Assembly (NCBI GenBank): GCA_009780925.1
Contig: WQZC01000004.1
Location: 1 to 36,368 of the forward strand
Origin: Actinomycetes bacterium
GTDB taxonomy: Bacteria; Actinomycetota; Actinomycetes; Mycobacteriales; Jatrophihabitantaceae
Length of the DNA stretch: 36,368 nucleotides
Direction: 5' to 3'
Part shown: one piece after another, positions 23,243 to 29,643 of the stretch
Numbering within the stretch: the first letter of the stretch is position 1
How the letters are laid out: each line of letters begins with the position of its first letter
Position numbers and translations under genes: made by a program
Notes under the pieces: generated by a model
Seen by the model: the letters and a program-made list of their open reading frames with translations, nothing else
What the model was told of the DNA's origin: nothing
Databases searched by the model: none

Positions 23243-25241
23243 TAGCCGCCTTACTCGAACTCTGGTCAAGATCGATTTGGCGTAGTGGGACGCCGGCCAG
23301 GGCGGTAATTTCTCGGGTTGTTTGTCCGGGAATATAGGCGTTTTCGGGGCCAGTTGCCGCGATGGGCGCGGTGTGGCCCAGCCCCGGGGTGAGGGTCGTT
23401 TGGCCTCGGTGGAGGCCGGTTTCGGGACCGACAGCGGCTTGTGGGGCCGGATTTGGCGTGGCGGTTCGACTAAGTTTCGCCGAGGTATCGCGGTTGGCCA
23501 GGCTGTCCGGTTCGGCTATTTGCCTTCTTTGTCCGTTAGTGCCTGTCCAGGCTGTTTGTGCCGGTTCCTCGCTTGTAGCGTGGGCGGTAGCTGCGGCCAG
23601 GATGGTGGTTTCAAGGTCTTTGAGCTGCTGGAGCCCGTCGGCGTAGACGGCTTCGGCGATGGCGGGTTCTTTTGTGTCGGGTTCGAGGTGGATGTAGATC
23701 TTGCTGAAGATAGCGGCGTTGAGTTGCTTCTTAGCTTGTTCTGGAGCGAGTGGATGGTTGTACCAGGCCGCGGGGTTCTCCAGGAACTTGAGGGCTTCGC
23801 GCAAGTTGACCGCGCCTTGGTTTATGTCGCCGGGCATGGAGATCAACTGGCGTTCGACGCCGTCGCGTTCGCTCTGGATCTGGGCGAGCTTGTCCCGAAT
23901 CGCATCGGCGGGCACGGTGCCGTCCAGGGCCAGATCTATTAGCCGTTGCTCTTGTTGTTCCAGCCTGGCGAGTTGGTTTTCGGCTTGCTGACGGGCGAGA
24001 ACATCGGACGCGGCAAAGTCGGCCAGAATCTGGTCGACGGCTTGATTCATGGCGACGACGAACTCGGCCGTGAAGCCGACGTGCCGGTAGTACCGGGCCA
24101 GCGCGGTCTCGATGAGTTCCACGCCGATGTACGGGACGTGCAGATGCGGCTGATCTTCGAAGGTGCGGCCATTGCAGAAGTAGTGCCAATAATACTGTTG
24201 TTTGCCTTTGGTGTGGTTGAGGATCATGCGACGTTCCAGGCCCTGGTCGTGGCACTGGCCGCACCAGAGCATGCCTTTGAGTAGGTGGTCGTGGATGCGT
24301 CGGCGGGTTCCGGTGACGCCCCGGGTGGCGGTGGCGGCCTGGACAGCGTCGAAGAGTTCACGGTCGATCAGCGGCTGGTGCCGGCCGGGGTACAGCTCGC
24401 CTTTGTAGGTGATGTAGCCGAGGTAGTAGGGGTCGCGTAACAGGTTGGCCATCGTGGAATCGGCCAGCGGCCTGGCGGGCCGGTTGCTGGTCGGTCGGGA
24501 CACGAACCCACGTTCTCCCAGGGTGCGGCAGATGTCGTTCAGGGTTGCCCCGTCGCGATACATCTCGAAGGCCGGTTTGATGAACTGGGCACGCTCCGGG
24601 TCAAGGGCGACGGTGCGGATCTCGTGGCCGTTGACCAGTTCACGAACGTTCAAATAGCCGATGGGTGCGCGGCCGAGGGTGCCGCCGTTTTTGGCTTTCT
24701 CGCCCATCTTGTAGGCGATGTCCTGGCCGTCTTGCTGGGAGCGGAACTGGGCCATCGCCGACAGCACGCCTTGCATGAACTGGCCCTCGGGAGTGGCGTC
24801 GATCGGTTCGGTCGCTGAGACCAGGCTGACTCCCCGGCGGCGGAACTGGTCCATCACCAGCGCCTCGTCGATGCGGTTGCGGGCCAGCCGGGACAGTTTG
24901 TGGACGATGACGTGACTGACATCTTTGTCGGTTTTGATGCGGGCCAGCATTTTCTGGAACTCGAGGCGATGTTCGGTCTCCCGTCCGGACCGGCCGGGTT
25001 CGACATACTCCCCCACGACTTCCAGGCCGAGTTGTTCGGCTTTACGCAAGCAGGATTTGCGTTGGGCGGGCAGACTGATGCCTTCGGGGTCATAGTCAGT
25101 GTGTAACTGTTTTGGGTCCGACACCCGCAGGTAGAGCACCGCCCTGGCCGTCGCCGTCGGTGCCGGGGGCTTGCGGACGCTGTTTCCACCCGCGTTGTGT
25201 ACGTGTCGGATGGCTGGTTTGGCTGGCAACACGGTCGTCAT
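23199..25241 (-). CDS. Large serine recombinase (site-specific integrase)
   Basis: This 680-residue recombinase has an N-terminal resolvase domain with the nucleophile Ser in YLRVSDPKQ and the Arg cluster VIVHKLSRLARN. The recombinase domain follows (LGRAPIGYLNVRE...LRDPYYLGYITYKGE), then a zinc ribbon (LWCGQCHDQG...YFCNGR) and a coiled coil at about residues 430-490. A low-complexity tail (about 570-660) is less conserved. The last 14 residues (MVPPEGVEPSLGGF) are antisense tRNA-Leu, and the TGA stop lies in the tRNA anticodon loop. The ATG at 25241 has an AAAGGAAA ribosome site. It sits against the tRNA as integrases do and probably made the present insertion. Confidence 0.93.
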   Translation of the reverse strand: MTTVLPAKPAIRHVHNAGGNSVRKPPAPTATARAVLYLRVSDPKQLHTDYDPEGISLPAQRKSCLRKAEQLGLEVVGEYVEPGRSGRETEHRLEFQKMLARIKTDKDVSHVIVHKLSRLARNRIDEALVMDQFRRRGVSLVSATEPIDATPEGQFMQGVLSAMAQFRSQQDGQDIAYKMGEKAKNGGTLGRAPIGYLNVRELVNGHEIRTVALDPERAQFIKPAFEMYRDGATLNDICRTLGERGFVSRPTSNRPARPLADSTMANLLRDPYYLGYITYKGELYPGRHQPLIDRELFDAVQAATATRGVTGTRRRIHDHLLKGMLWCGQCHDQGLERRMILNHTKGKQQYYWHYFCNGRTFEDQPHLHVPYIGVELIETALARYYRHVGFTAEFVVAMNQAVDQILADFAASDVLARQQAENQLARLEQQEQRLIDLALDGTVPADAIRDKLAQIQSERDGVERQLISMPGDINQGAVNLREALKFLENPAAWYNHPLAPEQAKKQLNAAIFSKIYIHLEPDTKEPAIAEAVYADGLQQLKDLETTILAAATAHATSEEPAQTAWTGTNGQRRQIAEPDSLANRDTSAKLSRTATPNPAPQAAVGPETGLHRGQTTLTPGLGHTAPIAATGPENAYIPGQTTREITALAGVPLRQIDLDQSSSKAAMVPPEGVEPSLGGF

Positions 25242-25286
25242 CAGTGTTTCCTTTCGGTCGGTCGGTTCCTGTCAGGTCGTGGAGAT

Positions 25287-26855
25287 TCAGCTTGTGGTAG
25301 ATCGCGGCAGAAGATTGCACGGGAACGACGCGAGCCGTAGTTTTTCGGTCAGCGCGGCCTGGCATGTCTGTTTCGCGAGGCGTATGCGGGCTGCGGTTTC
25401 GGTGAAGAAGGCGGCGGTCTGGGTTGGTGAGTTGACAGCAGTTCTGACAGCAACAAGCCCGCAAAAGTTGCAGTTAGCGCGGGTTCGCAGGTGTGTGATA
25501 ACTGGGGTCGGAAGGCCGGTTAATAGGGTCGGAATATGCCTCATAACCATCAGGTCGTTGGTTCGAATCCAACCCCCGCCACCAGGATTATCCGGTAGAT
25601 TTACCGCCGTTGGAGGCCCGTCCGCGGGCCTCTTGCCTTTTCTCATGATTAGTGATATGACTTGGTTTTGTTGCAGTTCTGACAGCAATTGTTGCTTGGT
25701 CGGGCTTATTTGTTCTATCGCGCGGCCGGCTAGTGCCTGGTCGATGCTGTCTAACGCGGCAGCCTGGATCGCGGTCGTGCCGTGCTGGTAGACCTGCTTG
25801 GTGGTCTGGATATCCGCGTGTCCGAGGATGGCTTGAATGTCCCGGTCTGGGACGCCGAGGTCTTTCAGGAACGTGGCGACGCCGTGACGGCCAGAGTGGA
25901 TAGTCGCTAGCGGTAGGCCGAGTTTGTTCGACAACAGCCGGAAGGTGCGCAGGAAGTTACGCGGCTCGACCGGCCGGCCGGTAGCGCTTTCCGTGATCAG
26001 CCCGTCCGGCCCAGGTTCAACACCGGTCTGATAGCCCGGGGGAACGCCCCGCTCGGCCGCGAGAGTGAGAAGACGCTCGCGGAAGCCGTGCACGAGCGGC
26101 AGCGGGCGCTCGCCTGCCTTGGTCTTGACTTTCCCGACCCGAAGTTCGCCGCCGGCGCGTTGCACTTGCTGGCGGACGCGGAACTCGTTCTTGCCGAAGT
26201 CCACGTCGCACCAGCGAAGTCCGAGGGCCTCGCCTTCGCGAAGCCCATAGACCCGGGTGAGGTAGTAGGCGACATACCACTGGTGGCTCGCGGCGGCTGC
26301 CAAGAACTGCCGTGTTTGTTCCGGCGTCCATATGGTGACCGGTTTCGGGGTGTAGCCGGGCAGCTCGACCAGCCTGGCCACGTTACGGAACACGATCTCT
26401 CTGCGCATCGCGCAGGTCAACGCCGAAGACAATGTTTCGCGGAACCGGTGGATCACTCGCGGCGAACATCCTTGAGCCTGCAACCGGTAGATAGCTTGCT
26501 GGACATCCTGGACGTTCAGCTTATCGATGCGGGTTCTTCCGAGCAGCGGCCGGATGTGAAGCCGCACCGCCTGCTCGTAATAGTCATAGGTCGACGGACG
26601 GTTGCGCGCCTTAACGGTTTTCTCCATCCAGTCCTCGACGAACTCCCCGACCGTCCAGCCCCGCCTCACGAACGGAAGGTTTCTGCGTTCTTGCTCACGT
26701 ATCTGCGACAGTCTGTCCCGTGCCTCTACCTGGGAATGAGCCAGCACGGCCTTCCGTACTCGCGCCCCGTCGGGCAGGGTCACGAAGACCTGGGCACACC
26801 AGCGGCCATCTTTACGCTGGAAGATGGTGCCCTCGCCTCGAGATCTACGCGACAT
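25287..26855 (-). CDS. int: Tyrosine-type site-specific integrase
   Basis: This phage-type integrase (522 residues) has an arm-binding AP2-like N-terminus (RSRGEGTIFQRKDGRWCAQVF), a SAM-like core-binding domain (about 75-165) and the catalytic domain. The catalytic domain shows Arg in GLREGEALGL, HSGRHG (His-x-x-Arg), ILGHADIQTT and the nucleophile Tyr in KQVYQHGT. Catalytic homology ends around residue 395. The frame then runs through the tRNA-derived att core (25540-25584, read as GGGGWIRTNDLMVMRH) and about 80 further residues unlike integrases. The ATG at 26855 overlaps the excisionase gene by 11 bp; a GTG at 26882 is also in frame. Confidence 0.93.
   Translation of the reverse strand: MSRRSRGEGTIFQRKDGRWCAQVFVTLPDGARVRKAVLAHSQVEARDRLSQIREQERRNLPFVRRGWTVGEFVEDWMEKTVKARNRPSTYDYYEQAVRLHIRPLLGRTRIDKLNVQDVQQAIYRLQAQGCSPRVIHRFRETLSSALTCAMRREIVFRNVARLVELPGYTPKPVTIWTPEQTRQFLAAAASHQWYVAYYLTRVYGLREGEALGLRWCDVDFGKNEFRVRQQVQRAGGELRVGKVKTKAGERPLPLVHGFRERLLTLAAERGVPPGYQTGVEPGPDGLITESATGRPVEPRNFLRTFRLLSNKLGLPLATIHSGRHGVATFLKDLGVPDRDIQAILGHADIQTTKQVYQHGTTAIQAAALDSIDQALAGRAIEQISPTKQQLLSELQQNQVISLIMRKGKRPADGPPTAVNLPDNPGGGGWIRTNDLMVMRHIPTLLTGLPTPVITHLRTRANCNFCGLVAVRTAVNSPTQTAAFFTETAARIRLAKQTCQAALTEKLRLASFPCNLLPRSTTS
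25438..25453 (+). repeat. Left arm-type repeat of attP
   Basis: GCAGTTCTGACAGCAA, identical to 25673-25688 on the same strand. A second TGACAGCA lies just before it at 25433-25440. The position about 90 bp from the tRNA-derived core suits an integrase arm site. Confidence 0.65.
25673..25688 (+). repeat. Right arm-type repeat of attP
   Basis: GCAGTTCTGACAGCAA, identical to 25438-25453. It lies within the integrase reading frame about 90 bp from the core and is followed by the small inverted repeat AGCAA-TTG-TTGCT. Confidence 0.65.
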
Positions 26856-27084
26856 GGCCGCCCCCGTACTGGATCGGGTCACGTCGCGACTCGATAAATG
26901 CTTGGAAATCCGCGACCGGGATCAGCCGGCGCGACCCGATCCGGATCGAGCCGAGTTGGCGTTCCCGTAGTAACTTGTAGATCGTCCACTGGCTGGTCTT
27001 CAACAATTCAGCCGTCTCCGGCACCGTCAACACGGCCGCATGGCCGAGTTTGGCTGTGATAGTTTCTCTTCGTTTTGGATTCAT
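26845..27084 (-). CDS. xis: Excisionase / MerR-type helix-turn-helix protein
   Basis: This 79-residue DNA-binding protein has the helix-turn-helix pattern of excisionases: LTVPETAELLKTSQWTIYKLLRERQLGSIRIGSRRLIPVADFQAFIE, with the wing R-I-G-x-R-R. It likely bends attP/attL and controls excision. The ATG at 27084 has a strong AGGAGG ribosome site. Its end overlaps the integrase start, so excisionase and integrase are made together from the promoter at 27185-27212. Confidence 0.88.
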   Translation of the reverse strand: MNPKRRETITAKLGHAAVLTVPETAELLKTSQWTIYKLLRERQLGSIRIGSRRLIPVADFQAFIESRRDPIQYGGGHVA

Positions 27085-27173
27085 TCGTCCTCCTTCCCAC
27101 CACATTCACATATACTCATCTGCAATACTCTTCTACTATTCACACCAGAATGTCGGCCGTTTCGGGCGTATAA

Positions 27174-27243
27174 TTGGCATTACCACTATAGCTCAGTTTC
27201 CTAAAATAGCAAGTCCTGCCAAAACGTGCCAACTATCCGGATA
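27174..27243. promoter_or_regulatory. Repeats around the xis-int promoter
   Basis: TGCCAA occurs at 27217-27222 and 27227-27232, exactly 10 bp apart, and in inverted form (TTGGCA) at 27174-27179. The three copies bracket the xis promoter. The palindrome TATCCGGATA lies at 27234-27243. These look like operator or excisionase sites. A plus-strand TATAAT (27169-27174) has no matching -35. Confidence 0.4.
27185..27212 (-). promoter_or_regulatory. Promoter of xis-int
   Basis: On the minus strand TTGCTA (27207-27212) and TATAGT (27185-27190) are 16 bp apart, giving a leader of about 95 nt before xis. The -35 segment CTTGCTATTT and the spacer length are the same as in the promoter at 27589-27616. 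Confidence 0.55.
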
Positions 27244-27303
27244 TCCCCGTTTGGGCGATTAGCTTAGCCGTATGGCAAGTTCCGCGCCGACGGTATGCGC
27301 CAT

Positions 27304-27516
27304 TTATCGGTGAGCCTCTGTGTAGGCCTGGTTGACCGCATTTGAAAGCCGACCCTTGGTCCCCACTTTGAAATCGTTCCGCTTCGCCCATATTCTCGGC
27401 GATTCAAATCGTTTGAACCCTTTCCGTTCCAGCCAATCGTCAATGCTGACGTCAATGACTTCCGCAATAACCTGGCCACTACGATCCTTGGCATCTGTGT
27501 TCTGCTTGTTTTTCAT
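27304..27516 (-). CDS. Small hypothetical protein of the element
   Basis: This 70-residue charged protein has no family I recognise. It has a KQNTDAKDRSGQ start, an amphipathic stretch (VIAEVIDVSIDDWLERKGF) and a basic C-terminal half rich in Arg and Lys, which could bind nucleic acid. The gene is supported by a strong GGAGGGA ribosome site before the ATG at 27516 and by its own promoter at 27589-27616. It is poorer in GC than the neighbours. Its place between excisionase and ArdA hints at a regulatory or accessory role. The segment 27085-27303 has no gene. Confidence 0.65.
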   Translation of the reverse strand: MKNKQNTDAKDRSGQVIAEVIDVSIDDWLERKGFKRFESPRIWAKRNDFKVGTKGRLSNAVNQAYTEAHR

Positions 27517-27588
27517 AGTTCCCTCCTTCCAAGAGCTATATTAGTTACGGGTGACTTACAAACCCCCACATCCAACCCCTACCCTACT

Positions 27589-27616
27589 ATTATATTAGAC
27601 TTTCAATAAATAGCAA
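27589..27616 (-). promoter_or_regulatory. Promoter of the 70-residue protein gene
   Basis: On the minus strand TTGCTA (27611-27616), a 16-bp spacer, then a perfect TATAAT (27589-27594). The ATG is about 73 bp downstream. It sits in an AT-rich stretch (about 27517-27660) that otherwise shows no gene. Confidence 0.6.
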
Positions 27617-27714
27617 GCCCTCCGTAACGGCCCTCAGCTCGAATGTGATAATCGCTCAGCTTGACGGTCGGATTCTCGTCGCCTATCTTCGCGAAGCGGC
27701 GTCGCTGGTGTTTA

Positions 27715-28365
27715 TCAGTGAAAAACATAGACCGAGCCGTGACCACTGTCGGCGAAGTAGATATCGCCGTCACCTATCATGTTGCGGACCATTGCGGCGT
27801 AGTCGATGGTGATGTAGGGAGCAAGCGACCCACCGGCTTTCTTTATAGCGGCTTCGAGGCCTGGGCCAGCTATCATCTTTCGGGCGTAGTCTTCGGCACT
27901 ATCGTATTCGCTCGCGTAGGCGCTGGTGAACTGGTCTGTGGCATCTTCAGCGGTGGCGCTCTCGATGCCAACGATGTCGGCCCAGACTATGAATGGCTGG
28001 CCCTGCTGGCCAATCAGGCGAGCCAGAGCGGTAACGGTAGCGATGCTTTCGTTCTCGTCGAGATTGAGGCCGCCGAAGCTGTCGTAGTCGTGGATGGCGA
28101 ATTCTTCAGCTGGTTCGCCGGTGCCGCGGGTGGTCGGTGAGTTGTCCAGCATGGCTTGGATGGCGGTCTGGACTTCGGTTTCGTCTTGGGTGGCGTCGAT
28201 CCAGGCGCCGTGCAGGATGCCGTTGTTGTAGTCCGACAGTGAGGCGACGTAGATAGCCGGCTGGCCGGCTGGTTCGCGGTCTTGCTCTTGCTGGCTAACG
28301 CCAGACGATGTTTCGCTGGCGGCCGGTTCTGGTGCCAGCTGGATGTAGTTGACTCTTTCTGTCAT
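27715..28365 (-). CDS. ardA: Antirestriction protein ArdA
   Basis: ArdA is an acidic DNA mimic that blocks type I restriction enzymes and protects transferred DNA. The 216-residue protein has the family hallmarks: IYVASLSDYNNGILHGAWIDA, AIHDYDSFGGLNLDENES (in shorter overlapping pieces), IVWADIVGI, and a C-terminal domain with FTSAYASEYDSAEDYARKM and YFADSGHGSVYVFH. The first 37 residues form a Gln/Glu/Pro-rich extension outside the fold. The ATG at 28365 has a GAAAGGAGAA ribosome site. It is the last gene of the long minus-strand operon. Confidence 0.95.
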   Translation of the reverse strand: MTERVNYIQLAPEPAASETSSGVSQQEQDREPAGQPAIYVASLSDYNNGILHGAWIDATQDETEVQTAIQAMLDNSPTTRGTGEPAEEFAIHDYDSFGGLNLDENESIATVTALARLIGQQGQPFIVWADIVGIESATAEDATDQFTSAYASEYDSAEDYARKMIAGPGLEAAIKKAGGSLAPYITIDYAAMVRNMIGDGDIYFADSGHGSVYVFH

Positions 28366-28396
28366 AGATTCTCCTTTCGTCCGTTGTAGCTTTTCT

Positions 28397-28447
28397 GGGA
28401 GCCGCCTCGGCAGAGACTGGGATGTCTCAATGCCGGGGCGGGCTCCC
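28397..28447 (-). other. Long hairpin between the RHH gene and ardA
   Basis: Arms 28397-28412 and 28431-28447 pair over about 16 bp with one bulge and one mismatch, and GAGAC/GTCTC (28413-28417, 28424-28428) continues the stem. It lies between the ribbon-helix-helix stop and the ardA ribosome site. With no U-tract it is more likely an mRNA processing or translation-control element than a terminator. Confidence 0.55.
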
Positions 28448-28465
28448 GTCAGCAGGACTAGGCGG

Positions 28466-28786
28466 CTAAGCCTGTTTGGCCTGCCGGGCTGCTGGCTTGC
28501 TGGTCGCGGCAGCACTTGTGGTGCTGGATGCGGTGGCACCGAGGACGGCGGCGATGGCGTTGCGTTTGGTGGCAGCGTCGCGTTCGATCTCGGCTTTCAC
28601 TTGCTCGGCGCGGGCCAGGATGTTCGGGTCGGTCTTGGAAGTGGTGATCCACTGTTCCAGGGCAATCCGGCATTCCTCGGTCACGCTGCGGTCGTTGAGC
28701 TGGGCCAGGACTTCGAGCTGGGCTCGTAGGTTGTCGTCCACCCGCAGGCTCAGCACCCGGTAGGCGTTTTGCGTGTCCTCACTCAT
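28466..28786 (-). CDS. Ribbon-helix-helix DNA-binding protein
   Basis: This 106-residue protein has residues 8-50 (NAYRVLSLRVDDNLRAQLEVL, then NDRSVTEECRIALEQWI) matching the Arc/MetJ/CopG ribbon-helix-helix fold: one strand and two helices that dimerise on DNA. A charged helix and an Ala/Thr/Ser/Lys tail follow. In a mobilizable element such a protein may be a relaxosome accessory factor or an operon repressor. The ATG at 28786 is preceded by AAGGAGGG at the foot of a large hairpin. The longer frame to 28858 crosses that hairpin and is unlikely. Confidence 0.82.
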   Translation of the reverse strand: MSEDTQNAYRVLSLRVDDNLRAQLEVLAQLNDRSVTEECRIALEQWITTSKTDPNILARAEQVKAEIERDAATKRNAIAAVLGATASSTTSAAATSKPAARQAKQA

Positions 28787-28801
28787 TGGTGTGGACCCTC
28801 C

Positions 28802-28858
28802 TTGCTGTGAGCGGCCGAGAACCCCGGATGGGTTCTCCACGAGGCCGCACGGCAGCAA
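28802..28858 (-). other. Large hairpin next to the RHH ribosome site
   Basis: Three nested stems, all perfect: TTGCTG/CAGCAA (28802-28807, 28853-28858), GCGGCC/GGCCGC (28811-28816, 28843-28848) and GAGAACCC/GGGTTCTC (28817-28824, 28830-28837), 20 bp in total. Its foot touches the ribosome site of the RHH gene, so folding could control access to it. Confidence 0.6.
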
Positions 28859-28877
28859 CGAGGTGCCTAGTCTTCTG

Positions 28878-29306
28878 TTATTTCTCGAATAGGTGGACGG
28901 TGCCGTCTGGGTCGGTGACGATGTCCCAGCGCAGCCGCATCACGTCATACAGCAATTCGGTGTCCAAGCGGACCGCCAGTGCCGCTGGGTAGCGGTCGAT
29001 GAGTTCGTCGACCGCTTTCTCTATCGCGCTGCGCCCAGCCAGCGCATAGGACGCCTGGTCCAGGCTCGGAAATGAGCCGGCGTAGCAGGTGGTGAACAGC
29101 CGCTCCAGACTGTCAGGTGTGGTGTCGGGCAGGCTACGTCCTGCGGCAGCGTCTTGGGCGATGAGCCGGTCGAAGGCTGCCCGGGCCGCGACCGGATACG
29201 CCGAGCTGGATGCCTCGCTGTGACGGCCGGTGTAATCGGCAGGATCGGTCTGAGCGCTCTCGTGTTCTCGGTGGTTATCTTTATCGTTGGGTTGGTGTTC
29301 GTTCAT
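28878..29306 (-). CDS. Small accessory protein with ArdA-C-terminal-like pattern
   Basis: This 142-residue acidic protein belongs to no family I can name with certainty. Residues of about 1-40 are polar and disordered-looking. Then comes ARAAFDRLIAQDAAAG, and a segment LFTTCYAGSFPSLDQASYAL that parallels ArdA's FTSAYASEYDSAEDYARKM. It ends LLYDVMRLRWDIV...GTVHLFEK, paralleling ArdA's GSVYVFH end. Similar patterns occur in the proteins at 33773-34225 and 34394-34849. A DNA-mimic or anti-defence role is inferred only from pattern and context. The ATG at 29306 has GAAAGGAG. Confidence 0.75.
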   Translation of the reverse strand: MNEHQPNDKDNHREHESAQTDPADYTGRHSEASSSAYPVAARAAFDRLIAQDAAAGRSLPDTTPDSLERLFTTCYAGSFPSLDQASYALAGRSAIEKAVDELIDRYPAALAVRLDTELLYDVMRLRWDIVTDPDGTVHLFEK

Positions 29307-29350
29307 GTATCTCCTTTCATTAGGTTGATGAGCTAGTTCGGTGTCGGCTG

Positions 29351-29617
29351 TTATTCGACGTCGACCCAGGCCATGCAGGTGGTCAGCAGGTGGTCGTAGT
29401 CGCCGCTGGCGGCTTCGGCGTAGAAGGCGTCGATCTCGTCGGGTTCGACTGCGGCGGTTTGTAGCGCCCGACGGACTGTGCCGAGGACAGCGAAAGCGTT
29501 GCCGTCGGTACCGGTCAGCCGGACCGTGATATCCGGATATTTGATACCGCCCAGACCGTCCTTGGATTCGTTTTCGTTGTCTGATAGTTCCTGGTTATGG
29601 GGTTGGTGTTCGGTCAT
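29351..29617 (-). CDS. Conserved small accessory protein of actinobacterial elements
   Basis: This 88-residue acidic protein has a polar start, then YPDITVRLTGTDGNAFAVLG, TVRRALQTAAVEPDEIDAFY and GDYDHLLTTCMAWVDVE. As I recall, this layout recurs as a hypothetical protein in actinobacterial plasmids and integrative elements; its function is unknown. No cofactor motif or membrane segment is visible. The ATG at 29617 follows GAAAGGAGAG. It lies directly downstream of the replication-relaxation gene in the operon. Confidence 0.8.
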   Translation of the reverse strand: MTEHQPHNQELSDNENESKDGLGGIKYPDITVRLTGTDGNAFAVLGTVRRALQTAAVEPDEIDAFYAEAASGDYDHLLTTCMAWVDVE

Positions 29618-29643
29618 ATCTGGTCTCTCCTTTCAAGAGTTGG

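Larger units (their letters stand above)
25433..25688. other. Candidate complete attP of the tyrosine integrase
   Basis: The core at about 25540-25584 is the 3' half of an elongator tRNA-Met: anticodon loop CTCATAA, 3' anticodon strand CCATC, variable AGGTC, T arm GTTGG-TTCGAAT-CCAAC, acceptor CCCCGCC, A, CCA. No matching 5' half exists; the bases upstream do not form a D arm or a GGCGGGG acceptor. A 16-bp repeat lies on both sides (25438-25453 and 25673-25688), with extra TTGCAGTT copies at 25468-25475 and 25671-25678. Both arms present means the site looks like attP, not attL or attR. Confidence 0.7.

Noticed and set aside
25500-25584. Complete tRNA-Met gene
   Set aside because: Only the anticodon loop, T arm and 3' acceptor are present; the 5' bases form neither a D arm nor the GGCGGGG acceptor strand, so it is an att core and not a gene.
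27169-27174. Plus-strand TATAAT as a divergent promoter
   Set aside because: No -35 at a suitable distance and no plus-strand gene to the right.
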